Origin: Methylobacterium sp. GXS13
GTDB taxonomy: Bacteria; Pseudomonadota; Alphaproteobacteria; Rhizobiales; Beijerinckiaceae
Reading direction: 5' to 3'
Assembly (NCBI RefSeq): GCF_001455965.1
Contig: NZ_LKKO01000047.1
Span: 1 to 64,000, forward strand
DNA: 64,000 nucleotides
Every line of letters starts with the position of its first letter. The first letter of the stretch is position 1. Made by a program: the position numbers and the translations under genes. Positions 9,877 to 19,801 of the stretch are shown here, one piece after another. Under the pieces are notes generated by a model. That model did no database searches and was not told where the DNA came from. It worked only from the letters and a program-made list of their open reading frames with translations.

Positions 9877-10037
9877 GCCCGGCGCAATCAATCGGTTCGC
9901 CGTATTCGGCGCGGCTGGCATGCCGCATGCTAAGGATTTTCGGAACAGGCGAGGAAGCATCCAGGCAACGACAACGCGGCGGCTCGGGCGCCAGAGCACC
10001 CCGCGGACCTTTCGATCCATCGAAGCCGAGGTCCGTC

Positions 10038-10283
10038 ATGTCCGACTTGTTGTCCGTTGCCCTCGTCTGTGCCGGTACCTTGCTGGCACAGGATTGCTCC
10101 CGCGATACCGCCCTCGATATCATGATCGCGCCGGCACACTCCCCGATGGAGTGCCTGATGCACGCCCAGAGCATGGCGGCCCAGGCGGGGCTGCCGGGCG
10201 GCAGCGACCGCTACCTCAAGATATCCTGCGAGCATCGCCGGTCCGAGGGCCAGCCCCGGCCGCTCACTCGACGCGCGTCATGA
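10038..10283 (+). CDS. Small exported or membrane-associated hypothetical protein
   Basis: An 81-residue frame. The N-terminus (MSDLLSVALVCAGTLLAQDC) is hydrophobic and resembles an uncleaved signal. Conserved-looking cysteines (CSRDTA, PMECLMHAQ, ISCEH) suggest one or two disulfides in the periplasm. Similar short Cys-containing proteins with a DCSRxTA pattern occur widely in Methylobacterium and Bradyrhizobium, from general knowledge. Function unknown. It is followed by a basic tail that may be poorly conserved. Confidence 0.6.
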   Translation: MSDLLSVALVCAGTLLAQDCSRDTALDIMIAPAHSPMECLMHAQSMAAQAGLPGGSDRYLKISCEHRRSEGQPRPLTRRAS

Positions 10284-10530
10284 GGCGGATGAACGGTCTG
10301 TGGCGCGGAATGAGTGCGCACATCTTGGTACACGGTCCCGATTGGAACTGGTGCATGAAAGCCACGGGCCACGGTTTCCTGCGAGCCTCAACCTTTTGGG
10401 CAGTTGCGGCCCCACGGCTGCGGGCCGATGCTTCTCGGCCATGCTGATGCATTTCCCATCCCGGCATCCGCCCAAGTTTGCCGTCCCGATCGCCCGCGTG
10501 TCGGGCCGGGCGCCCGCGAGTGCCCGCCCG

Positions 10531-11739
10531 ATGCTGTACGATGCGTTCGACCTGCAGACCGATCTCGCCGCCCAGACCCGGGCCTGGGGCCGGATGCTGA
10601 ATGACGCCTGGTCGCCCTGGATTCGCTGGAGCGAGCCGGCTCGGTGGATGTCAGCCAATGCCCGCATGATGATGCGCGCGGGCCTGACCTTCGCACGGCC
10701 CGCCTACGGGATCGAATCGGTCACCGTCGGCAACCGGAGCGTTCCGGTCAGCGAGGAGGCGGTAGAAGTCACACCCTTCGGGACGCTGTTGCACTTCAAG
10801 AAGGACATCCACACCGAGCAGCCCAAGGTGCTGATGGTCGCTCCGCTGTCGGGCCATTTCGCCACACTACTGCGCGCGACCGTGCGCACGATGCTGCCCG
10901 ACCACGACGTCTACATCACCGACTGGCACAACGCCCGGGACGTGCCCCTCTCGGCGGGCCGGTTCGGATTTGACGAGTATGTCGCTCACCTGATCCAGTT
11001 TCTTCAGACCATGGGCGAGGGTTCACACGTGGTCGCCGTCTGCCAGCCTGCCGTGCAGGCGCTGGTCGCCGCCGCCGCTATGGCGCAGGCAAAGGACCCG
11101 GCGGCGCCACGGAGCATGACGCTAATGGCTGGGCCGGTGGATTGCCGGATCAACCCGACCGGTGTGAACGAGCTCGCAACCTCAAAGCCGATCGCGTGGT
11201 TTGAGAAGAACCTGATCGCCACGGTTCCGGCCCGGCACAAAGGCGCCGGCCGCCGGGTCTATCCGGGATTCGTGCAGGTCTCGGCGTTCATGTCGATGAA
11301 CATGAAGCGCCACGTGCAGGGCCATAGCGATCTGTTCTGGCACATGGCCAACGGCGAGGATGCCAAGGCCGAGGCGATCGAAACCTTTTATGACGAGTAT
11401 TTCGCCGTCCTCGACCTCGCGGCGGAGTTCTACTTGGAAACGGTCAAGACCGTTTTCCAGGAATATACCCTGGCCAAGAACGCGTTGCATTATCGCGGCG
11501 AGCCAATCGATCTCGGGGCGATCCGCCGCACGGCGCTGATGACCGTCGAGGGCGAGCGCGACGACATCTGTGCCCCTGGCCAGACTATGGCGGCCCACGA
11601 CCTTTGTACCGGACTCGCTCCGTACATGCGGACCCACCACCTCCAGGCGGGCGTCGGCCATTACGGCGTCTTCGCCGGTAAACGCTGGGAAACGCAGATC
11701 TACCCGCAGGTGCGTAACTTCATTCAGGCGCAAAACTGA
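10531..11739 (+). CDS. phaZ: Intracellular polyhydroxyalkanoate (PHB) depolymerase
   Basis: A 402-residue alpha/beta hydrolase that mobilises the intracellular carbon store PHB to 3-hydroxybutyrate units. The nucleophile is a cysteine in VVAVCQPAVQA (about residue 170), as in Ralstonia PhaZ1, where Cys183 with Asp and His forms the triad. Here the Asp is in EGERDDICAPG (about 345) and the His in GVGHYGVF (about 377). The start MLYDAFDLQ at 10531 matches the family N-terminus and length. An earlier ATG at 10441 would add a 30-residue non-homologous leader. It lies upstream of genes for C4 acyl-CoA metabolism. Confidence 0.9.
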   Translation: MLYDAFDLQTDLAAQTRAWGRMLNDAWSPWIRWSEPARWMSANARMMMRAGLTFARPAYGIESVTVGNRSVPVSEEAVEVTPFGTLLHFKKDIHTEQPKVLMVAPLSGHFATLLRATVRTMLPDHDVYITDWHNARDVPLSAGRFGFDEYVAHLIQFLQTMGEGSHVVAVCQPAVQALVAAAAMAQAKDPAAPRSMTLMAGPVDCRINPTGVNELATSKPIAWFEKNLIATVPARHKGAGRRVYPGFVQVSAFMSMNMKRHVQGHSDLFWHMANGEDAKAEAIETFYDEYFAVLDLAAEFYLETVKTVFQEYTLAKNALHYRGEPIDLGAIRRTALMTVEGERDDICAPGQTMAAHDLCTGLAPYMRTHHLQAGVGHYGVFAGKRWETQIYPQVRNFIQAQN

Positions 11740-11874
11740 ACGGTTGCTCCGCGACAGTCGCGCCGATTTGACCCGCCGACCGGCGCGGCCCACCATGCTA
11801 GCCTCTGGTTGTCGGAGCCCGGAGCCCCCGGGTTGCCTACGACTTATTCTCTGGCATGAGGCGGAACGGTCGGC

Positions 11875-14487
11875 GTGATCGACAGGGACGGCTTCGGCGG
11901 CAAGACCGGTACGACCGGCACCGACACGGGACAAGCGGCCGCCGCGCGGCTCGACAGGCTCGTGGCACAGGCGCGGGTAGCCTCCCTGTGGGAACAGGCT
12001 TGGCCGTTGATCTGGCGCGGGCTCGGCGTCGTCCTGCTGTTCCTCGTTCTGTCCTGGGCTGGCCTGTGGCTCGATCTCGCTCCGCTTTGGCGACAGATCG
12101 GGCTCGGCGTGCTGGCGCTCCTTCTCGTCGGTGCACTCCTGCCCATCGCGCATCTCGCGCGGCCGGATCGCCGGGTCGCCCTGGCACGGCTCGATCGGGA
12201 GGCGGCTGCACGCGATCCCGCATTGCGTCACGGACCGGCCTCGGCAGCGCAGGATTCCTTGGCTGTTGGCGCCGCGGATCCGGGCAGCCGCACCTTGTGG
12301 GCCCTTCACCAGCGCCGGGCCGCTCAGGCGGTCGCGTCCCTCAAAGTCGGGCTCCCGCGCCCCGGCATGACCCGGCGCGACCCCTACGCCCTGCGTGCGG
12401 GGATCGTAGTTGCCGCCGTGGCCAGCTTGTTCGTCGCCGGTCCCGAATGGCGCGAGCGAATTGGCGCTGCCTTCGACTGGCACGCGCCTGCGTCTCCCGG
12501 GCCGAATTTCCGCGTCGACGGATGGATCGACCCGCCGCTCTACACCCGGCTGCCGCCGCTGCTGATCGCGATGGATGGCAGCGACCAGCATCTGCGGGCA
12601 CCGATCAATGCACAGTTGATCGTGCGCATCGCCGGCCAGGGCAGAGCCGCAGCGAACACGACATTGACGCCGAATGCCGGGCTCACCCCGATCCCCGGCC
12701 AGGAGGAGCGGCCGGACCTCCGCGAGGAGCGGTATCGGATCGTCGGCCCCGCCGAACTGGTGATCGTTACTCCGGCAGGGCGTCAGAAGCTGACCGTGGA
12801 GGCGATCCCGGACCGGCCGCCCGAGGTGACCGCAATCGGCGGCCCCGAGGTCAATGGCCGTGGCACCTTCAACCTAACGTATCGGGCCAAGGACGATTAT
12901 GGGATCAGCTCCGCCGAGGGGGTGATCGAGCCGCTGAAGGCCGGCCGCGCGCTGGCGCCGATCCCGCGGATCAATCTGGCCCTGCCGGCTGACGCCACCG
13001 GCGAGACCGACACCAAGACCTTGGTCGATCTCACCGACAGCCCGTGGTCGGGTGCGCGGGTGCGCTACCAGATCGTCGTCAAGGACGAGGCCGGCCAGGA
13101 AGGGCGCACCGCGCCCGCCGAGATCACATTGCCCGCCCGGCCGTTCCGCGAGCCGCTGGCCCGGGCCCTTGCGGAGGATCGTCGTCGCCTTGTCACGGCG
13201 CCTGATACCGACCGCCTCTGGGTGCAGGGCGCTCTCGACGCCCTCTTGGTCGCGCCCGACATGTTCACGCCGCAGCCGCCGGTGTTCCTCGGCCTGAAAA
13301 CCGCCGCAGAGCGTTTGCGCCGCGCGAGATCCGATGCCGATCTGATTGAGGTTGCCGATCTTCTGTGGGAAATGGCCCTGAAGATCGAGGACGGCGACTT
13401 GTCGGATGCGGAGAAGCAACTCCGTCAGGCTCAGGACCGTCTTAAGGAGGCGATCGAGCGCAACGCACCCGACGACGAGGTCAAGCGCCTGACGCAAGAT
13501 CTCAAACAGGCCCTCGACAAATTTCTCTCGCAGATGGCGGAGAAGCAGAACCGCCAGCCACGCGATCCGGGTGAGAAGACTCAGAGCAATCAGCAATCGA
13601 AGACGGTCACACCTGAGGATCTCGACAAGATGATCCAGGACATGGCCGAGGCGATGAAGCGCGGCGATACGGCCGAAGCTCAACGCCTGATGGAGCAGTT
13701 GCGCAACATTTTGGAGAACTTGCAGACCGCCCAGAAGGGCGGCAAATCCGATCAGGCCAGTCGCGAGATGCAGAAGCAGATGCGCGACCTCGACGCCATG
13801 GCGCAGGAACAGCGGGGTTTGCGCGACGAGACCTTCAAGGATGGGCAGGAACCCCAAAGCGGGCAGCGGCCCTCAAATCGCGGTCAGCAGCAACAGGGCC
13901 AGCCGCGACAGGGCCAGGGCAAGCAAGATCAGGGGCAGCAGGGCCAAGGTCAGCAAGGCCAAAAGCAGCAAGGTCAGGGTGAGCAGGGAAATGTCGGCGA
14001 TCGTCAACAGGCCCTGCGGCAGCGGCTGGAGGATCTGGAGCAGCGCATGAAGGAAAACGGCATGCGCGGCGAGCAGGGTCTGTCTGACGCCGAGGACGCC
14101 ATGCGCGAGGCCGAGAATGCGCTGAAGCAGGGCGATGCCGACGAGGCTGTCGACGCTCAGGGCCGTGCGCTGGAAGGGCTGAAGAAAGGCGCCGACGGCA
14201 TGGCGCAGCAGATGCAGGAGATGGCCGAGGGCCAGGGTGAAGGTCAGCAGGAGGGCGGTCAGCAGCCCGGCCAGCAAGGCCAAGCTGGCGCCCGTGACGA
14301 CGACCCGCTCGGCCGCCCGACCAAAGGTCGCGACATGAGCGATGGTCGCGTCCGGGTCCCAACCGCCGACGAGTCGGCGGTCCAGCGGGCGCGGCGCATC
14401 ATGGAAGAGCTGCGGCGCAAGCTCGGCGATCCGACCCGGCCGCGGGAGGAGCTCGACTATTTCGAGCGCCTGCTCAGGCGCAATTGA
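11875..14487 (+). CDS. TIGR02302 / DUF4175 family membrane protein
   Basis: An 870-residue protein with a GTG start at 11875. Two hydrophobic helices near the N-terminus (about 45-65 and 75-93) and one around 170-190 anchor it, followed by a large periplasmic-type region (VDGWIDPPLYTRLPPLLIAM is the family hallmark). A helical repeat-like section (about 480-640) follows. Residues about 660-710 are a Gln/Gly low-complexity linker, then a helical C-terminus ends in ELDYFERLLRR. The family is conserved in alphaproteobacteria next to the HIG1-like and adenosyltransferase genes found here. Function is not established. Confidence 0.88.
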   Translation: MIDRDGFGGKTGTTGTDTGQAAAARLDRLVAQARVASLWEQAWPLIWRGLGVVLLFLVLSWAGLWLDLAPLWRQIGLGVLALLLVGALLPIAHLARPDRRVALARLDREAAARDPALRHGPASAAQDSLAVGAADPGSRTLWALHQRRAAQAVASLKVGLPRPGMTRRDPYALRAGIVVAAVASLFVAGPEWRERIGAAFDWHAPASPGPNFRVDGWIDPPLYTRLPPLLIAMDGSDQHLRAPINAQLIVRIAGQGRAAANTTLTPNAGLTPIPGQEERPDLREERYRIVGPAELVIVTPAGRQKLTVEAIPDRPPEVTAIGGPEVNGRGTFNLTYRAKDDYGISSAEGVIEPLKAGRALAPIPRINLALPADATGETDTKTLVDLTDSPWSGARVRYQIVVKDEAGQEGRTAPAEITLPARPFREPLARALAEDRRRLVTAPDTDRLWVQGALDALLVAPDMFTPQPPVFLGLKTAAERLRRARSDADLIEVADLLWEMALKIEDGDLSDAEKQLRQAQDRLKEAIERNAPDDEVKRLTQDLKQALDKFLSQMAEKQNRQPRDPGEKTQSNQQSKTVTPEDLDKMIQDMAEAMKRGDTAEAQRLMEQLRNILENLQTAQKGGKSDQASREMQKQMRDLDAMAQEQRGLRDETFKDGQEPQSGQRPSNRGQQQQGQPRQGQGKQDQGQQGQGQQGQKQQGQGEQGNVGDRQQALRQRLEDLEQRMKENGMRGEQGLSDAEDAMREAENALKQGDADEAVDAQGRALEGLKKGADGMAQQMQEMAEGQGEGQQEGGQQPGQQGQAGARDDDPLGRPTKGRDMSDGRVRVPTADESAVQRARRIMEELRRKLGDPTRPREELDYFERLLRRN

Positions 14488-14626
14488 GGACGCGCCCTAT
14501 TTGCCCTTAACGCTCGCGGGTGCCGAACCGGCCCTCCATCGGCGGCACGCGCAATGAACGCTCATCGTCTCGCCAAGGGGCGGCGCGCCGGTTCCCGGTG
14601 CCCGCCAGGTTCGGATCCTGCCTCTC

Positions 14627-14812
14627 ATGTCGTCCAATCTGCTTGTCTTCGTCGCCTGCGCGGCGGTCGCCGTGGTTCTGGTGTTCGGCCTCGCCAACAT
14701 GATGCGAGGCGGTAACGCCAGCCTCTCCCAGAAACTCATGCGCCTGCGCGTGCTGCTGCAGTTCGTGGCAATCGTGGTCATCATGGGCGTCGTCTGGTGG
14801 CGGTCGGCCTGA
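14627..14812 (+). CDS. Twin transmembrane protein (HIG1-domain like)
   Basis: A 61-residue inner-membrane protein with two hydrophobic helices (about 4-24 and 42-58) separated by a short basic loop containing SLSQKLMRLRVLLQF. This is the bacterial HIG_1_N/twin-TM pattern; mitochondrial relatives assist respiratory supercomplexes. It sits between the DUF4175 gene and the adenosyltransferase, a conserved alphaproteobacterial order. The role in bacteria is uncertain. Confidence 0.85.
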   Translation: MSSNLLVFVACAAVAVVLVFGLANMMRGGNASLSQKLMRLRVLLQFVAIVVIMGVVWWRSA

Positions 14813-14988
14813 CCGCAACCCACCCGCACCATCCGGCGCAATCATTCGGCGCCAGACTGTTCCGGTGTGACCGTGCCGCCGCACCGCCTGCCTTTTGCGG
14901 GGGAGCGGGATGAATTGGCCGGTGGCTGGAGCGAGGCCCATGCTACGGTCGGTTGAGCCAGACCGACTTGCCTAACCGGCCGAGCCCC

Positions 14989-15615
14989 ATGATTGCCGCC
15001 TTCCGCCTCTGCACCGCCAGCCTCATCATCGGTGCGGCGATCCTGCCGGCCTTCGCAGCCGACGCGCCTCCGCGGCCCGCTGCCTACGCGGCACCGGCCC
15101 AGCCGCTCAGCATCGTCAGGGAGGTGCGCATCGGCGGTGCGGTGCAGGATCCCGGCAGCGCCGAGGGTAAGCTTCCCGGCTTCAGCAAGGCGAATGTCAA
15201 CGGCGAGATCCTGTTCGCCAAGCCGCAGGTCAGCACCGATCCGTTCTGGCAGGCCTTCGTGCCGCGCCCGACGGTGGGCGGAAGCTACAACACGGGCGGC
15301 CGGACCAGCTACGCCTATCTCGGCGCCACCTGGACCGTCGAAATTTTTCCCGAGACCTTCGGCCGGCGCGTCTTCCTCGACGGCTTCTTCGGCGGCGTCG
15401 CACATAACGGGTATACCGGACCCAAGGCGCTGACACCCTACGGCTTCAACACCCTGGGCTGTTCGCCGATGTTCCGCGAGGCGGCGGCGCTCGGCTACCG
15501 CCTGACCGAGCATTGGAGCGTGATGGCCACGGTCGAGCACATGTCGAATGCCGGTCTTTGCGCGAACAACCGCGGTCTGACCAATTTCGGTGGTAAGATC
15601 GGCTATACGTTCTAA
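14989..15615 (+). CDS. Acyloxyacyl hydrolase / lipid A 3-O-deacylase (PagL-like)
   Basis: A 208-residue outer-membrane beta-barrel protein with a signal peptide (hydrophobic core ending ILPAFAAD, about residue 24). The C-terminal motif VEHMSNAGLC...NRGLTNFGGKIGYTF carries the PagL-type His-x-Ser pair and ends in Phe. PagL removes the 3-O acyl chain of lipid A and lowers endotoxin signalling. I selected the ATG at 14989; a TTG at 14953 would add 12 residues without a better ribosome site. Its barrel length fits PagL. Whether it acts on LPS in this organism is inference. Confidence 0.78.
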   Translation: MIAAFRLCTASLIIGAAILPAFAADAPPRPAAYAAPAQPLSIVREVRIGGAVQDPGSAEGKLPGFSKANVNGEILFAKPQVSTDPFWQAFVPRPTVGGSYNTGGRTSYAYLGATWTVEIFPETFGRRVFLDGFFGGVAHNGYTGPKALTPYGFNTLGCSPMFREAAALGYRLTEHWSVMATVEHMSNAGLCANNRGLTNFGGKIGYTF

Positions 15616-15708
15616 AATTGCCGGCTGATTGCGCCGCCGGCGGAAGGGCTCTACGCCCTATCGCACACGGATGCGCCATGGTGGCGACCGTTTCGAGGCG
15701 CAACTCCC

Positions 15709-16281
15709 GTGGTCAAGCTCAACCGGATCTACACACGCACCGGCGACAAGGGTACCACCGCCCTGGCGGACGGGCAGCGCCGGTCGAAAGCGGACCTGCG
15801 GGTCGAGACCTACGGTACGGTCGACGAGACCAATGCCTGCATCGGAATGGCGCGCCTCCATACGGACGGCACCCTCGATGGCATGCTTGGGGCGATCCAG
15901 AACGACCTGTTTGATCTCGGTGCCGACCTCGCGACCCCGCCAAGCCCGAAGCCCTTGCCCTACGAGCCGCTGCGCATCATCGCCAGTCAGGTCGAACGGC
16001 TGGAGCGCGACATCGACGCCCTGAACGCGACGATCCCGCCGCTGAAATCCTTCGTGCTGCCCGGTGGGTCTGCGGCGTCTGCTGCGCTGCACCTCGCCCG
16101 TACCGTGTGCCGGCGTGCCGAGCGGCTGGCGGTGAGCCTCGCCGACCGAGAGGACGAAACCGTCTCGCCGGAGGCGATCCAGTACCTGAACCGCCTCTCG
16201 GACTTTCTCTTCGTGGCGAGCCGGACCGCGAATGCAGACGGGGCCGACGATGTGCTGTGGGTCCCTGGCGCCAATCGCTGA
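15709..16281 (+). CDS. pduO: Cob(I)alamin adenosyltransferase, PduO type
   Basis: A 190-residue ATP:corrinoid adenosyltransferase that makes adenosylcobalamin for mutases. The N-terminal ATP site reads RIYTRTGDKGTTALADG, followed by VETYGTVDETNACIG and LGADLATP. The C-terminal signature is CRRAERLAVSLA...IQYLNRLSDFLFVASR. The start is GTG at 15709. In M. extorquens a PduO-type enzyme (MeaD) serves the ethylmalonyl-CoA/glyoxylate-regeneration route; I infer the same role here from the neighbouring etfBA and hydroxyacyl-CoA dehydrogenase genes. Confidence 0.92.
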   Translation: MVKLNRIYTRTGDKGTTALADGQRRSKADLRVETYGTVDETNACIGMARLHTDGTLDGMLGAIQNDLFDLGADLATPPSPKPLPYEPLRIIASQVERLERDIDALNATIPPLKSFVLPGGSAASAALHLARTVCRRAERLAVSLADREDETVSPEAIQYLNRLSDFLFVASRTANADGADDVLWVPGANR

Positions 16282-16363
16282 TCCGGATCACGACGGGTCA
16301 TCGAGGCGCCGAAGACGGCCGGAACTCGGTGGGACCTTTTCGGAAGCCCTCGACGACGCCGCG

Positions 16364-16392
16364 TTGACAAGGCGGAAATGTGGCCGTTACGG
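16364..16392 (+). promoter_or_regulatory. Possible sigma-70 promoter of etfBA
   Basis: TTGACA at 16364-16369 and TTACGG at 16387-16392 are separated by 17 bases. They lie about 98 bp upstream of the etfB start, in an otherwise gene-free gap. The -10 is weak, so this is a candidate only. Confidence 0.4.
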
Positions 16393-16489
16393 TCCGCGCG
16401 CTTTGCGTGCCCGCCCAGCCTGAGCGCCGAACGCGTCAGGGACCGGCGGGTCCGACGACAAGAATCCCCGGGGAAGGATCGAGACCGCC

Positions 16490-17239
16490 ATGAAGGTGCT
16501 GGTGCCCGTCAAGCGGGTGGTGGACTACAACGTCAAGATCCGCGTGAAAGCCGATGGCTCCGGGGTCGAACTCGCCAACGTCAAGATGTCGATGAACCCC
16601 TTCGACGAGATCGCCGTCGAGGAGGCAATCCGCTTGAAGGAGAAGGGCTCCGTCACCGAGATCGTCGCCGTTTCGATCGGCCCGCAGCAAGCGCAGGAGA
16701 CCCTGCGCACTGCTCTCGCCATGGGCGCCGACCGGGCGATCCTGGTCAAGACCGACGTGCAGTGCGAGCCGCTTGCTGTTGCCAAGCTCTTGAAGGCCGT
16801 GGTCGAGAAGGAAACGCCGCAACTCGTAATCCTGGGCAAGCAGGCGATCGACGACGATTCGAACCAGACCGGGCAGATGCTCGGCGCCCTTCTCGGCTGG
16901 CCGCAGGGCACCTTCGCGTACAAGATCGAGGCCTCCGACGGCAGCCTCGATGTCACCCGCGAGGTCGATGGCGGGCTCCAGACCGTGAGCCTGAAGCTTC
17001 CGGCAATCGTCACCACCGACCTTCGCCTGAATGAGCCGCGCTACGCGAGCTTGCCCAACATCATGAAGGCCAAGAAGAAGCCGCTCGAGGAGCTGACCCC
17101 CGAGGCGCTGGGCGTCGACGTGACGCCGCGGCTCAAGGTGCTCAAGACCGCCGAGCCGCCGGGACGCTCCGCCGGCGTCAAGGTCGGGTCCGCGGCCGAG
17201 CTCGTGCAGAAGCTCAAGGTCGAAGCCGGCGTCATCTAA
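16490..17239 (+). CDS. etfB: Electron transfer flavoprotein beta subunit
   Basis: A 249-residue subunit of the soluble flavoprotein that accepts electrons from acyl-CoA dehydrogenases and passes them to ETF-quinone oxidoreductase. Recognisable family segments are [18 protein letters not shown] at the start, [36 protein letters not shown] with the AMP site, and [20 protein letters not shown]-like sequence ([11 protein letters not shown] here) ending the core. Length is normal. etfA follows 72 bp downstream, so the two are one transcription unit. The enzyme supports fatty-acid oxidation and ethylmalonyl-CoA-pathway dehydrogenases. Confidence 0.96.
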   Translation: MKVLVPVKRVVDYNVKIRVKADGSGVELANVKMSMNPFDEIAVEEAIRLKEKGSVTEIVAVSIGPQQAQETLRTALAMGADRAILVKTDVQCEPLAVAKLLKAVVEKETPQLVILGKQAIDDDSNQTGQMLGALLGWPQGTFAYKIEASDGSLDVTREVDGGLQTVSLKLPAIVTTDLRLNEPRYASLPNIMKAKKKPLEELTPEALGVDVTPRLKVLKTAEPPGRSAGVKVGSAAELVQKLKVEAGVI

Positions 17240-17311
17240 CTTTTCCAGAGCTGGGCCGCGTTCCCGTCGAGACGGTCGAGCGCGGCCAGCCGTAACGAGG
17301 TTCATGGGCAC

Positions 17312-18265
17312 ATGACGACTCTCCTCTTCGTCGAGCACGGCAACGGTCAGATCAAGGACGGCACGCTGAAGGCGCTGACCGCCGCCAAAAGTATCGGGGC
17401 GCCGGTCCACGCCCTTGTGCTGGGCAGCGGCTCGAAGGCGGTGGCCGAGGCGGCGGCCAAGTTCGACGGTGTCGAGAAGGTGCTGAACGCTGAGGATTCC
17501 GTCTACGATCACGACCTCGCCGAGCCGGTGGCGGCGCTGATCGCGTCGATCGCCGAGCCTTACGACATCGTCATCGCCTCAGCCTCGACGACGGGCAAGA
17601 ACGTGTTGCCCCGTGTGGCTGCCCTGCTCGACGTCGCGCAGGTCTCGGACATCATCAAGGTCGTGGCGCCCGACACGTTCGAGCGGCCAATCTACGCCGG
17701 CAACGCAATTCAAACGGTGCAGATCCCGGCCGGCAAGACCGTGATCACCGTCCGCACCGCGGCGTTCAAGGCAGCCGAAGAGGGCGGCGCGGCGGCTCCC
17801 GTCGAAGCCGTTTCGGCAGCGGCGCCTTCGGCCGGCGGCTCGACCTTCAAGGGCGAGGAGATCGCCAAGTCTGACCGGCCTGAACTGGCCTCGGCCCGGA
17901 TCATCGTGTCGGGCGGCCGATCGCTCGGTTCCTCGGAGAAATTCCACGCGCTGATCGAGCCCCTGGCCGATGCCCTGGGCGCCGCGGTCGGTGCCTCGCG
18001 CGCGGCGGTCGATGCCGGCTACGCGCCGAACGACTGGCAGGTCGGCCAGACCGGCAAGGTCGTGGCGCCGGATCTCTATGTGGCGGTCGGTATCTCCGGA
18101 GCGATCCAGCACCTCGCCGGCATGAAGGATTCGAAGGTCATCGTCGCGATCAACAAGGACGAGGACGCGCCGATCTTCCAGGTCGCCGATTACGGCTTGG
18201 TCGGCGACCTATTCCAGGTTGTGCCGGACCTCCAATCCGAGATCGGGAAGGCGAAGGGGCAGTAA
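17312..18265 (+). CDS. etfA: Electron transfer flavoprotein alpha subunit
   Basis: A 317-residue FAD-binding partner of EtfB. The N-terminal domain ([19 protein letters not shown]) resembles EtfB. The C-terminal FAD domain has the conserved run [20 protein letters not shown], then [42 protein letters not shown] and [21 protein letters not shown]. All FAD-contact segments are present. The gene ends just before a strong hairpin at 18273, marking the end of the etfBA operon. Confidence 0.96.
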   Translation: MTTLLFVEHGNGQIKDGTLKALTAAKSIGAPVHALVLGSGSKAVAEAAAKFDGVEKVLNAEDSVYDHDLAEPVAALIASIAEPYDIVIASASTTGKNVLPRVAALLDVAQVSDIIKVVAPDTFERPIYAGNAIQTVQIPAGKTVITVRTAAFKAAEEGGAAAPVEAVSAAAPSAGGSTFKGEEIAKSDRPELASARIIVSGGRSLGSSEKFHALIEPLADALGAAVGASRAAVDAGYAPNDWQVGQTGKVVAPDLYVAVGISGAIQHLAGMKDSKVIVAINKDEDAPIFQVADYGLVGDLFQVVPDLQSEIGKAKGQ

Positions 18266-18272
18266 CGACGTT

Positions 18273-18301
18273 GCTTGCCCGGCCGGGTTCACCGGGCAAG
18301 C
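18273..18301 (+). terminator. Hairpin terminator after etfA
   Basis: A perfect 10-bp stem (GCTTGCCCGG at 18273-18282 with CCGGGCAAGC at 18292-18301) and a 9-base loop lie eight bases after the etfA stop, followed by a modest GTTGTTG run. Confidence 0.7.
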
Positions 18302-18455
18302 GTTGTTGCGACACGCGTATCCGCGGGTTCCTTCTACGAACAAGAATGGTCTAGAAGTCTGGGACGGCCCGTCTTCGCACGGGCCACGGCGTCGGCGCAG
18401 TCCACCCCTTCGGGCCGGCGCGCGGTAACGTCCGTATGGGGGCACGGGTCGACAG

Positions 18456-19337
<882 letters not shown>

Positions 19338-19363
19338 GCGCCGGCACAGGTCGATCGTCAGAC

Positions 19364-19386
19364 GGGACGGCGCCGAGCGCCGTCCC
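19364..19386. terminator. Hairpin between hbd and the converging membrane-protein gene
   Basis: Arms GGGACGGCGC (19364-19373) and GCGCCGTCCC (19377-19386) with a 3-base loop lie between convergent genes. The arm sequence is the same as in the hairpin at 3327-3350. Confidence 0.65.
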
Positions 19387-19397
19387 AAATTGAGAAA

Positions 19398-19703
19398 TTA
19401 CTTCGCCGTGCCGCCATTCGCGTTCGGCTGAGCCGGTTGCGGGGTGGACGGATTGCCGACCGGGACCGCGCTGCTGTTCGAAGGCGTTGCGCCCCCGGAT
19501 TGGCCGTTGACCGAGCCGGTCACTTCGCGCCGCGAAGCATCCTGACTCTGGCTGGCGTAATCCTTCGGTGCGTTGGCGCCGTTCCAGGTCAACAGACCCA
19601 CCGTGGCGATCGCCAGCAGGACGAGGCTACCGACCAGGACCCACAACACGGGCTTGCCGCGCTCGCCCTGTCGGCTCTCCTGCGGGTTCAGTTTCTCGGC
19701 CAT
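19398..19703 (-). CDS. Single-pass membrane protein, unknown function
   Basis: A 101-residue protein with a charged cytoplasmic N-terminus (MAEKLNPQESRQGERGK) and one TM helix (about 19-41, VLWVLVGSLVLLAIATVGLL). The periplasmic tail is rich in Ser, Asn, Pro and Gly and looks disordered. Membrane proteins with this arrangement are common in Methylobacterium. Function unknown. It converges with hbd across a hairpin. Confidence 0.7.
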   Translation of the reverse strand: MAEKLNPQESRQGERGKPVLWVLVGSLVLLAIATVGLLTWNGANAPKDYASQSQDASRREVTGSVNGQSGGATPSNSSAVPVGNPSTPQPAQPNANGGTAK

Positions 19704-19801
19704 ATCCAGTTTCTCCCGCCCGAACGCGACGCGCGCGACACGATTTCGTTACCGGCCGCCAACGCGGCGTCGCCGAGACGGGTTCCTGCCGATCGCTGAG
19801 G

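Noticed and set aside
11182-12591. 469-codon reverse frame across phaZ and the DUF4175 gene
   Set aside because: Shadow of two genes with clear family motifs on the other strand.
13860-14010. Repetitive DNA in the DUF4175 gene as a CRISPR-like or tandem-repeat array
   Set aside because: The repetition follows Gln/Gly codons within one frame. There are no regular repeat-spacer units.
16440-17512. Long reverse frame opposite etfB
   Set aside because: Antisense to etfB, whose motifs and length are complete.
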